Of a DNA stretch of 64,000 nucleotides, positions 25,710-33,093 are shown one piece after another. The translations under genes and the position numbers were made by a program. How positions within the stretch are numbered: position 1 is the stretch's first letter; every line of letters begins with the position of its first letter. The stretch is from Acidovorax radicis N35. GTDB lineage: Bacteria; Pseudomonadota; Gammaproteobacteria; Burkholderiales; Burkholderiaceae_C. The DNA lies in assembly GCF_000204195.1 (NCBI RefSeq), contig NZ_AFBG01000020.1:124001-188000 (forward strand), written 5' to 3'. The notes under the pieces were generated by a model. The model ran no database searches, was not told the DNA's origin, and was given only the letters and a program-made list of their open reading frames with translations.

Positions 25710-27221
25710 TTACGGGTGGGTAGCAGGTGCCAGCCGGTATACCGGCTCGGGTTCTGGTGGATGGGCCTTGCCGGTGCTGGCGTAGGCTTCCATTTTCACG
25801 CTGCCGGCCAGCTCGTGGTGCGCGCGGTGGCTCAGCAGAACCGTCCCGGGGCCCGCCAGGCTGTTCAGGTGCAGCGTCACGTTGGCCGCGTGGTGGCTGT
25901 CCAGGGGCTCCCCGTGGGGCTGCAGGGTGGCCGTGTGCATGCCGCCCGATATTTCCAGGCGCACCCCATGCCGTACCTCCAGCATGCGGCTTCTTCGTTG
26001 CACACGGATGCACAGGTCCTGTGCCAGGGCTGCGGCCTGCTGCAGGTTCTGTGCGCTGCTGGGGCCCTGCTCGAAGTGGAACAGCATGCAGTCTCCCAGC
26101 GTCCCCGCGCCATGACCCTGGCCCGACTGCACGGCATTGACGCACCAGCGCAATTGCTGCTCGCGGATCTCCTGCAGGTCGGACAGTGCCAGGGATGCGT
26201 CGCGGGCGGGGTACAGGCGCAAGGTCAGGCACAGGATGGCGCGCGAGGGAGCCCCGGGGGGTTGTAGCCTGGGACGTTCCAGCGAATCCATGGTGGCGTG
26301 TTGCGCCCGGCCGGATGCGGCGTGGGCTGCGGGGATGGGCCCCGCCGGGTGGCTGGGACCGCGGGGCTGGCCTGCCTGTGCCAGGCACCGGGCGAGGTCA
26401 CCGTGCAGTTGCACGGCATCGGCGGTGCGCCGGCGCACGTCTTTTTGCAAAGCCTGCAGCAGCAGCGTGCCCAGCGGACTGCCTTGCAGTTCCTCGGGCA
26501 ACGGGACGGTTTCCATGCTCATCTGGCGTTGCAGCACCTCCGTCAGGCTGGCACCCTGGATGCTCGGCCGGGCGCTCAGGCACTCCACGAACATCAAGGC
26601 CCAGGCATAGATGTCGGTGGCGGGCCCGCACGCCTCGCCGCGCAGCTGTTCTGGCGCGCAGTAGGCGGGCGTGCCTTCGGCCCCAGCCGTGAACTGGGGT
26701 TCCCCGTGGTGGCTGGCAAGCCCGAAGTCCAGCACCTTGGCGTGCAAGTTGGTGCCGCTGGAAACCACCATCACGTTCTCTGGCTTCAGGTCCCGGTGCA
26801 CGATGTGGTGGGCATGGAGGAAAGCCAGGGCATCGAGCAACTGCGCCATCAGCCCCGCCGTGTCCGGCAATGACAGCTTGCCCTGGCGCTGCAGAAACTC
26901 GCGCAGCGTTTCGCCAGCCACGTATTCCAGCACGGCAAACGGCACGCCCTCCTGGGCCAGGCCTTTGTCGATGAGCCGGACCACGTGGATGTGTTGCAGC
27001 AGGGCTAGCACCCGGGTTTCCTGGTGCAGCCGTTGGTGCACACGCCGCCGGTTGGCGGGGTCGCGCGCGGCCGGGGTGCTCGGAATCTTGATGGCCACGA
27101 ACTGGCCGGTGCTGCGCTGCCTGGCCTTGAAGACCTGGCCCGATGCGCCCTGGCCCAGCAAACCCAGCGATTGATAGCCCGGCACACCCACGGGAAAACC
27201 GTGCGTGGGCACTCGTGTCAT
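25710..27221 (-). CDS. Ser/Thr protein kinase with C-terminal degenerate nucleotide-cyclase-like domain
   Basis: A 503-residue soluble kinase of the Hanks type. All catalytic motifs are intact: GQGASGQVF glycine loop (residues 23-31), VAIK with Lys45, HRDLKPEN with Asp144, DFGLA with Asp165, and TPAYCAPEQL. A Pro/Ala linker (about 290-325) leads to a class III cyclase-like domain (about 330-495) with GDCMLFHFEQ. The first metal-binding Asp of that fold appears to be replaced (CLTLRLYP), so it is probably a sensor rather than an enzyme. No transmembrane helix. It lies 17 bp downstream of the FHA gene and convergent with the glycosyltransferase gene (21-bp gap). Confidence 0.9.
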   Translation of the reverse strand: MTRVPTHGFPVGVPGYQSLGLLGQGASGQVFKARQRSTGQFVAIKIPSTPAARDPANRRRVHQRLHQETRVLALLQHIHVVRLIDKGLAQEGVPFAVLEYVAGETLREFLQRQGKLSLPDTAGLMAQLLDALAFLHAHHIVHRDLKPENVMVVSSGTNLHAKVLDFGLASHHGEPQFTAGAEGTPAYCAPEQLRGEACGPATDIYAWALMFVECLSARPSIQGASLTEVLQRQMSMETVPLPEELQGSPLGTLLLQALQKDVRRRTADAVQLHGDLARCLAQAGQPRGPSHPAGPIPAAHAASGRAQHATMDSLERPRLQPPGAPSRAILCLTLRLYPARDASLALSDLQEIREQQLRWCVNAVQSGQGHGAGTLGDCMLFHFEQGPSSAQNLQQAAALAQDLCIRVQRRSRMLEVRHGVRLEISGGMHTATLQPHGEPLDSHHAANVTLHLNSLAGPGTVLLSHRAHHELAGSVKMEAYASTGKAHPPEPEPVYRLAPATHP

Positions 27222-27238
27222 TGCAATGGGGCGCAGGC

Positions 27239-28234
27239 TCAGGCCACAAGCGACTCTTCAGCGTGGATCTGGCTGAGCAGTGCCAAGGGGTCGAAATCGG
27301 CTTCCAGCTGCGTGCCCCGCGTGATGCGAAAGCACAGGCAGCCAAAGCGCAAGGAGCCCCGGCGCCGCTCGATCAGCTCGGGGACATGGGAGTCGCCGGG
27401 CATGGCCAGTGCAAGTTGTTTGCGCATGCGGAATATCTGAATGTTGAGGTGCCCGGGCTCCACTCCCAGCATCTTCGCCAGACGCTCCAGCTCGACCCAG
27501 CCATGGGCCTGGCTGTCCCGATGGCGCTGCGCATCGGCCCATCGCAAGCGCGCCAGGGTCAGCAGGGCGTAGTGGTGGGTGCGCTCGCCCAGGTCGAACT
27601 GACGGTCTGCCTCCTGCACCTGCAGGCGAACATGCTCTTCATCCAGGCTGACGTTGAAGTGCAGGCTCGTGCGCGGCCGGATACACGGAACCGAACCGAT
27701 CATGGCCTCCATGGTCGAGGTGACCTCCTGCGCCGCGATGAAGCACCAGGTCTGGTTGGAAAATCGGATCTCGTCGCCGTCTTCCAGTACCCAGCTGCCC
27801 TGGGGGGTGGTGCATATCCACCGGCCTTGCTCGGCGCAGTGGATGGACACCTCGGCGTGCTCGCCCTGGGGCAGCAGGTTGGACCGCTCCAGCGGCACGG
27901 GGGTGCTGTCGTGGCCCAAGGGCCAGAGCAGATTGGAGGGGGCTGCAAGGTCTTCCACGACCCAGGCAGAGCCAGCGTCACGCCCGAAACCGATGGTGCT
28001 TCCCATGCGGAGTGCAGAGGCTCCGTTGTGGGACAGCAGCGCGCCATCGAGCAGGGTTCCGTTGCGGCTGTGGTCGTGCAGTTCCCATGCGGTGCCCGTC
28101 CAGCGGATGGAGGCATGCAGCTGCGAGGCGTCCGGGTTTTCCAGCAAGGTGTCCGAAGAACGGCCTCGCCCAAACACATGGAGTGTCCGCAAATGGATCT
28201 TGCGCTGTGTTGCGCGGTTTTTCAGGATTGCCAT
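27239..28234 (-). CDS. FHA-domain protein with winged-helix-like C-terminus, candidate regulator of the island
   Basis: A 331-residue protein. Residues about 15-75 form a forkhead-associated domain that binds phosphothreonine: VFGRGRSSDTLL, the DASQLHASIRW block and DHSRNGTLLDG with the conserved Gly-Arg, Ser, His and Asn positions. A second FHA-like segment may lie around 90-175 (GRWICTTPQGSWVLEDGDEIRF). Residues about 215-300 resemble a winged helix of the OmpR/SARP kind (HYALLTLARLRWADAQ, GWVELERLAKMLGVEPGHLNIQIFRMRKQL). Partner kinase gene follows at 17 bp. AGGGA precedes the ATG. The DNA-binding role is an inference from the C-terminal pattern. Confidence 0.78.
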   Translation of the reverse strand: MAILKNRATQRKIHLRTLHVFGRGRSSDTLLENPDASQLHASIRWTGTAWELHDHSRNGTLLDGALLSHNGASALRMGSTIGFGRDAGSAWVVEDLAAPSNLLWPLGHDSTPVPLERSNLLPQGEHAEVSIHCAEQGRWICTTPQGSWVLEDGDEIRFSNQTWCFIAAQEVTSTMEAMIGSVPCIRPRTSLHFNVSLDEEHVRLQVQEADRQFDLGERTHHYALLTLARLRWADAQRHRDSQAHGWVELERLAKMLGVEPGHLNIQIFRMRKQLALAMPGDSHVPELIERRRGSLRFGCLCFRITRGTQLEADFDPLALLSQIHAEESLVA

Positions 28235-28450
28235 CAGTCAGTCCCTCATTTCTTCTTCGTCACACCTTGCGGCGCGGTTTCCTTTGGCCCCGCGCATGGC
28301 TGAATGTGATGCCACGCAGGCCGTGGCATGCCGCTGCTGCGATTGCCTTGCGGGATGCCGCTGTGCAGCTGACGCCGGTTTCCTATCCGGGCGTTCGCCA
28401 AGAATTCCCGATGCAGCCCAAAGAGTGTGTTGGCGCAGTCCTCCCCGCGC

Positions 28451-28470
28451 AACTACCAAATCTGGTAGTT
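28451..28470. promoter_or_regulatory. Perfect palindrome, possible operator
   Basis: Eight-bp arms AACTACCA and TGGTAGTT flank AATC. It lies 217 bp upstream of the FHA gene and 313 bp upstream of the next plus-strand gene. No T-tract follows, so an operator is more likely than a terminator. Confidence 0.45.
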
Positions 28471-28680
28471 AACGTTCTGTTTGCAATTGCACGGGATCGA
28501 AATGCACGAGGCCCCTTGGCAAGGCATCACAAGCAGCGCTGCCACGCACCTGCCTTTCGACCGCGCTGCATGCAGGGCCGGGCACTTTTCTTGTTGACCG
28601 CGGTGGCACGATGGCGCTGAAAGCCTGCCGCCGCAACGGTGCGCAGAGCGGCGTGCAGACCGGCGGGCATCGGTGCCTGC

Positions 28681-28703
28681 GGCCTGTAATGGCCTGTAAT
28701 CGC
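28681..28703 (+). promoter_or_regulatory. Tandem 10-bp direct repeat, candidate activator site of island operon 2
   Basis: GGCCTGTAAT occurs twice in direct tandem and is followed by CGC, 102 bp before ATG 28783. The core GCCTGTAAT and the trailing CGC are identical to the site at 15961-15983. CACAAT follows after about 19-20 bp and could serve as a -10 box. Confidence 0.65.
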
Positions 28704-28782
28704 CAAGCCAGAAGGTGGCTCCCACAATTTGTCCGGCGAGATGGCGTTTGCCATTCGCACCGATCCATTGACGGAGAAAACC

Positions 28783-29451
28783 ATGCCTTACCTGTCTGAC
28801 ACTCAACGCAATCTGCTGGCGCCCGCTGGCGGGCTGCATCCTCGCAACGGCGCCACGGTGCCGACCTCGCAGCAGGCGCCATTTGTGAACGCCGCGTGCT
28901 GGGGTTGGGCGTTGAATGGCGAATACGTGAATGCCGATGACCCGTACGCAGCCACCACCATCTATACCTCGGACAACGGCGCTTTCGTGTTCAATGCCGA
29001 GCGTGTGCCCACCGGCCTGAACGCAGCGTTCTTTGCGGTCACCGACGTGATCTTTCCGCAAACGGTGCCGTACCACACCACACTGACCGCCAATTTCGCC
29101 AATGCACTGGGTGGCAATGTGGCGGCGCAGGACGCCTGCCGTTTTGCACTGATGAAGCTCACGGCAGAACTCAATGGGCACACGGTGTTGCCCGACACCG
29201 GCTCTGCGGTCTACACCATGGTCATGAAGTCACCGAGCTGGTACGGCTGGTGCCATTGGGGCATCGGCATCCAGGGAACGGGCGGTGGGGACACGACCTA
29301 CCAGCAAAAAGTCAACGGCAGCGTCCTGAACCCCAACACCCTGCAATACAACTGCGGCGTGATGTGGGATGAAGGCCAGCCGCTGACCACGACGATCCGC
29401 ATCGATGGCCTGTTGCAGACGCAGGTCATCATGCTCAACAACGTGGTGTGA
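28783..29451 (+). CDS. Unrecognised 222-aa island protein
   Basis: First gene of the second island run, under the tandem-repeat site. I do not recognise a family. The sequence is rich in aromatic and small residues (ACWGWALNGEYVNADDPYAA, SPSWYGWCHWGIGIQGTGGG) and looks beta-structured. No signal peptide or membrane helix is present. ACGGAGAAAACC gives a good ribosome binding site. It ends 4 bp before the lysozyme gene, so the two are co-transcribed. It might be a carrier or binding partner of the lysozyme, but that is speculation from position. Confidence 0.75.
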   Translation: MPYLSDTQRNLLAPAGGLHPRNGATVPTSQQAPFVNAACWGWALNGEYVNADDPYAATTIYTSDNGAFVFNAERVPTGLNAAFFAVTDVIFPQTVPYHTTLTANFANALGGNVAAQDACRFALMKLTAELNGHTVLPDTGSAVYTMVMKSPSWYGWCHWGIGIQGTGGGDTTYQQKVNGSVLNPNTLQYNCGVMWDEGQPLTTTIRIDGLLQTQVIMLNNVV

Positions 29452-29455
29452 CGCC

Positions 29456-30103
29456 ATGGCTGCGCAAACCCGTGGTATCGACGTCAGCCACTACCAGGGC
29501 AATGTCAACTGGCCGAGTGTGGCTGGCAGCGACGTGGCCTTCTGCTTCATCAAGGCCACCGAAGGCATTGCCTATGTGGACCCGCTTTTCCGCGCCAACT
29601 GGACGGGCAGCGCGGCCGCAGGATTGCGCCGGGGCGCCTACCACTTCGGCCATGCCGGCAGCGATGCCGTCGCCCAGGCACAGTTTTTCTACAACACGGT
29701 CAGCGCCGATGGCACGCTCGGGCCCGCGGATCTGCCACCGGTGCTGGATCTGGAAACCCTGGATGGGCAAAGCCCCGCCGCAGTCCTGCAATGGACCCTG
29801 GCATTCCTGTCCGAGGCCGATGCGCTGTTCGGGCGCCAGACCATGGTCTACACCGACACGGGCTTCTGGCAGGCGCTTCAGGCGCTCCCCGGCTGCCAGG
29901 TGCTGGCCTCCCGCCCGCTGTGGCTGGCCGCGTATTCCGCCGACCCCCATGTGCCGCCACCTTGGGCACCCTTGTCGTCATGGACGTTCTGGCAGTACAG
30001 CGATGGCTCCGTCAATGGCGGCAGCCCGGTGGCTGGCGTGGCGGGTGCCGTGGACCAGAACTGGTTCGCCGGCTCCGTGGCGCAGCTCGCCGCTCTGGGC
30101 TAG
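29456..30103 (+). CDS. GH25 family lysozyme
   Basis: A 215-residue muramidase of glycoside hydrolase family 25, cleaving the MurNAc-GlcNAc bond of peptidoglycan. The N-terminal GIDVSHYQGNVNW holds the first active-site Asp. LPPVLDLETLDG holds the catalytic Asp-Leu-Glu strand, and WTFWQYSDGSVNG the C-terminal signature; FIKATEG and GAYHFGH fit as well. There is no signal peptide, so it needs a non-Sec route or lysis to reach the wall, as phage endolysins or secreted effectors do. It is directly behind the unknown gene and ahead of a small gene. Confidence 0.93.
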   Translation: MAAQTRGIDVSHYQGNVNWPSVAGSDVAFCFIKATEGIAYVDPLFRANWTGSAAAGLRRGAYHFGHAGSDAVAQAQFFYNTVSADGTLGPADLPPVLDLETLDGQSPAAVLQWTLAFLSEADALFGRQTMVYTDTGFWQALQALPGCQVLASRPLWLAAYSADPHVPPPWAPLSSWTFWQYSDGSVNGGSPVAGVAGAVDQNWFAGSVAQLAALG

Positions 30104-30189
30104 TGCCCAGGCCACCGACCACCGTCTGGACGGACGGGACGCTTCCCATCGTTTCACTTTCCCACCACCACACCTTGAGGAGATTCGCC

Positions 30190-30513
30190 ATGACATGCTA
30201 TACCGACGCCACCGACACCAAAAAGATCACGAGGGAGATCGAGAGAAATCTGCAGGTTGAAGACAAGGCCATCGAAGTCCTGCAATTGATTGCCACGCTT
30301 TGCTTGACGACCGAGCTCTCTGAGGACCCGATGACGCTGTGGCTGCGCTTGCTCAGTGAAAACGGCGTGACCGCGCAGAAGTGGAAGGGCAGTAAGGATG
30401 TCATCGAGATCTACCCCAGCGGCACGCACGGTGTTGGGAAAAGCGACAGATTGTGGTTCCAGCTGGGAGAGACATCGGTCGCTGTCATCAAGGCCTACGA
30501 GAGCGAACACTAG
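30190..30513 (+). CDS. Small unrecognised protein downstream of the lysozyme
   Basis: A 107-residue soluble protein, helical in its first half (KKITREIERNLQVEDKAIEVLQLIATL) and beta-rich in its second (GSKDVIEIYPSG, RLWFQLGETSVAVIKAYE). No family recognised. Base composition is clearly less GC-rich than the core genes. TTGAGGAGATTCGCC upstream gives a strong ribosome binding site. It follows the lysozyme gene by 86 bp on the same strand. An inhibitor or partner of the lysozyme is conceivable but unproven; with no signal peptide a classical periplasmic immunity role is unlikely. Confidence 0.72.
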   Translation: MTCYTDATDTKKITREIERNLQVEDKAIEVLQLIATLCLTTELSEDPMTLWLRLLSENGVTAQKWKGSKDVIEIYPSGTHGVGKSDRLWFQLGETSVAVIKAYESEH

Positions 30514-30603
30514 GCTCGTGCACCGGGGGGCCGGCGTAAAGCATGGAGGGGCCGTGGTCCTTTCGTGCCCCCGCAGTGGGTGGCCGATGGACGGATGAAA
30601 ACT

Positions 30604-30667
30604 GAATTAAAAATAGCCGCTAGCGCTTTTTAGTGTTGGATTGATGGCTATTGAATTTATAGCAATC
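30604..30667. repeat. GCTAT/GCGCTT dispersed repeat copy
   Basis: AAAATAGCCGCTAGCGCTTT runs on through TAGTGTTGGATTGATGGCTA and TTATAGC. It lies between the convergent island end and the CHASE2 kinase gene. Confidence 0.45.
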
Positions 30668-30699
30668 TGCCAGCCCTGCGATGGTCTTGCCTGCGGCAG

Positions 30700-33051
30700 T
30701 CAAGTGCCCAGCGGCAATACCAGCCTGAACTCCGCCCCCCGTCCCACATCGCTGTCCACCTCCAGCGTTCCGCCGTGCCGGTGGATCACGGTGTGCACCA
30801 GGGCCAGCCCCAGGCCCACGCCGCCGATGGCGGGGTGGCTGCGGTCATGCAGCCGCTGGAACGGCGCGAACAGCTGGCCCTGCAGTTCCGGTGCGATGCC
30901 GGGGCCTTCATCGCGCACCGACACGATCCAGTGCTCCCCTCGCTGCACGATGGAGCACTGCACGATGCCTTCTTCGGGGCTGAACTTGACGGCGTTGTTC
31001 AGCACGTTGGCCAGCGCGCGGCACAGCAGGGCGCGGTCGCCCACGGTGGGGGCGGTTTCCGGCGCCGTGGCAATGGTTACCTCCACACCCCGGTCGCGGG
31101 CCAGGGCCCAGACGTCGTCCACGGTTTCGGCCAGCACGGCCACCAGGTCCAGGGGCGCCATGCGGTATTCCTGCGACTCGGCGCTGGCGAGCTTGACGAA
31201 GTTCTCTGCCATGCCCAGGGACGTGCGCGCATAACGCTCGATGCGCAGCATCAGCTCATCGTCCGGCATGCGGCCGGGGTAGGCGCGCTGCATCTCCAGC
31301 AGCGTGAGGATGGAGGCGTTGGGCGCCCGGATGTCGTGTGAGATGAAGTTCATCGCCTGGTCACGCTGCTGCTGGGCGCGCCGCATGTCCGTCAGGTCTA
31401 CCAGGGTCAGCAGCCAGCCAGCCTTGGCCAGGTCGGTGAAGGGCTTGCACTGCACCAGCAGGCTGCGGCCTTGGGCATCGCGCCCCTCGCTTTGTTCGGG
31501 CATGTGGTGGCCGCGCAGCTTGTCCAGGGTGATGAGGGGTTGGCCGGTGCCGGTGTGCACCAGGTCATGCAGAAGTTCGACCACCGACTGCCCCTGCAGC
31601 GGCACCTGGGGGTCTCCGCCCACGTGGCGGCGTGCCGCCATGTTGGTGAGCAGGATGTGCCCCTGCGGGTCGCAGACGATGGTGGGGGAGGGCAGCTGCT
31701 GCAGGCTTTCGCTCACGAAGTGGTGCAGATCGCGCAGCTGGCGCGATGCGCGTTCCACGGCATTGATGCGCTTTTCCAGGAAGTCGCCGGAATCGCCGGG
31801 GCGGTGCTGCAGCCGCATCGACAGGCCGTCGCGCTGCAGACGTTCCATCTCCAGCCGCAGAAAGTGCGCGGCGGCGCTCAGGCGTCGCCAGCTCCACAGC
31901 GGATAGGCCAGCACCAGCCCGGTCAGCGCTGCAGCGGGCGCGAACTGCAGGCCTATCCACGAAGGAAGGACCACGCTGAGCAGCAGGGTGGCCACGCCTA
32001 GCGCCGCGCTGGTGAGCAGGGCCACGAAGGGCCCCAGCAACAGCAGGGCCAGCAGTGCACACACCACGGGGGCCAGGTTGAACAGGGTGTTGAGAGCCGT
32101 GGCGGCAGGCTGGATCCGCACACCCGACAGGCGGCCGTCCAGCACCTGGGCCACCACCTCCACGCCAGGCATCAGTCGCGATTGCTGGCTCATGGGCGTG
32201 GCAAACATGTCGCCCAGGCCCGAGGCCGCAGCACCCACGAGCACGTATTTGCCGCGAAACGCCTGTGCAGGCACCTGGCCGCGCAGCACGTCGATGTAGG
32301 AATAGGTGGGGAAGTGGCCGGGACCACCGGCATACGCAATCAGCGTGCGGTCAGCGCGTTCCCAGGGGCCACTGCCTGGAGGCTGTGTGGCTGCGCCGTC
32401 GGCAACCGCCGCAGCGCGCGCGGCGTTGCACTGCGGCAACGTGGCGGGGGTGAGCGGTGCGGACGTGGCCACGCACTGCAGTGCCATGCTGAAGTGCTGC
32501 CAGGGTGCAGCGGCGGGCCCTTCCTGCAGGTACAGGCTGCGCACCACGCCGTCGTTGTCGGGAACCACGTGGACATGACCCAGGCCGGCTGCGGCATCTG
32601 CAAATGCGGTCCAGGGCAGGTCGGCCAGGTGGGCAGCCGGGCCATGGCCGCGCCGCAGCACTGGCAGCACCACCCGCCCGCTGCGTCGCATGGCGTCGGC
32701 CAGCAGCACGTCGTCCTCGGGGTAGTCCAGGTCTTCTTCGTTGAAGAGCACGTCCATGCCGATGGCGCGGGGCTGCTGCGCCGACACGCGCGTGATCAGC
32801 TCCGCGTGCAGCGCGCGGCGCCAGGGCCAGCGGCCAATGGCTGCGATGCTGGGGTCGTCGATGGCAACGATGACGATGTCGGGGTGCGCGGGGCGTGAGA
32901 GCAAGCGCAGGCCTGCGTCCTGCACGAGGTGGTTGACCCGGCTCAGGCTGTCGGCGGTGCTGAGCCAGGCCACCAGCCCCAGCAGGGCAGCGGCCAGCAG
33001 GCTCCATTCCAGGCGCCGCTGCTGGCCCCGGGTGCGTCCGGCGGTGATCAT
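30700..33051 (-). CDS. CHASE2-domain sensor histidine kinase
   Basis: A 783-residue inner-membrane kinase. A first membrane helix (about 15-33) leads into an extracytoplasmic CHASE2 domain (about 40-315, with IVIVAIDDPSIAAIGRWPWRR, AIGMDVLFNEED and the YSYIDVLRGQVPAQAFRGKYVLVGA end). Three closely spaced helices follow (about 325-405). The cytoplasmic part has a PAS-like domain, the His box NFISHDIRAPNASILTLLEMQ (His near residue 570), and the ATPase motifs NVLNNAVKFSPEEG, DEGPGIAP and GGVGLGLALVHTV. ATG 33051 is preferred because GGAGG lies 10 bp upstream. It is the last gene of a minus-strand run with a regulator and a LysM-FecR protein. Confidence 0.92.
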   Translation of the reverse strand: MITAGRTRGQQRRLEWSLLAAALLGLVAWLSTADSLSRVNHLVQDAGLRLLSRPAHPDIVIVAIDDPSIAAIGRWPWRRALHAELITRVSAQQPRAIGMDVLFNEEDLDYPEDDVLLADAMRRSGRVVLPVLRRGHGPAAHLADLPWTAFADAAAGLGHVHVVPDNDGVVRSLYLQEGPAAAPWQHFSMALQCVATSAPLTPATLPQCNAARAAAVADGAATQPPGSGPWERADRTLIAYAGGPGHFPTYSYIDVLRGQVPAQAFRGKYVLVGAAASGLGDMFATPMSQQSRLMPGVEVVAQVLDGRLSGVRIQPAATALNTLFNLAPVVCALLALLLLGPFVALLTSAALGVATLLLSVVLPSWIGLQFAPAAALTGLVLAYPLWSWRRLSAAAHFLRLEMERLQRDGLSMRLQHRPGDSGDFLEKRINAVERASRQLRDLHHFVSESLQQLPSPTIVCDPQGHILLTNMAARRHVGGDPQVPLQGQSVVELLHDLVHTGTGQPLITLDKLRGHHMPEQSEGRDAQGRSLLVQCKPFTDLAKAGWLLTLVDLTDMRRAQQQRDQAMNFISHDIRAPNASILTLLEMQRAYPGRMPDDELMLRIERYARTSLGMAENFVKLASAESQEYRMAPLDLVAVLAETVDDVWALARDRGVEVTIATAPETAPTVGDRALLCRALANVLNNAVKFSPEEGIVQCSIVQRGEHWIVSVRDEGPGIAPELQGQLFAPFQRLHDRSHPAIGGVGLGLALVHTVIHRHGGTLEVDSDVGRGAEFRLVLPLGT

Positions 33052-33093
33052 GGGCTTAGAACCTCCGTGCCCAGGCAACGCTGTGTGCGCGCC

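Larger units (their letters stand above)
28235..28782. promoter_or_regulatory. Divergent 548-bp regulatory region between FHA gene and second island run
   Basis: No supportable gene is seen here. The region carries a perfect palindrome AACTACCA-AATC-TGGTAGTT at 28451-28470 and the tandem repeat at 28681-28703. Its size and position between divergent transcription units suggest control of both the FHA/kinase pair and the lysozyme run. ACGGAG about 8-13 bp before ATG 28783 is the ribosome binding site of the next gene. Confidence 0.6.

Noticed and set aside
25710-27221. TOMM-type kinase/cyclase fusion
   Set aside because: No cyclodehydratase, dehydrogenase or precursor peptide genes are seen, and the cyclase-like part looks inactive.
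25710-28234. Type VI secretion post-translational module (PpkA/Fha)
   Set aside because: No tss structural genes nearby, kinase has no membrane helix, and the FHA protein has a winged-helix-like tail unlike T6SS Fha.
16075-30513. Prophage
   Set aside because: Only a collar and a lysozyme gene are phage-like; there are no capsid, portal, terminase, tail-tube, holin or integrase genes.
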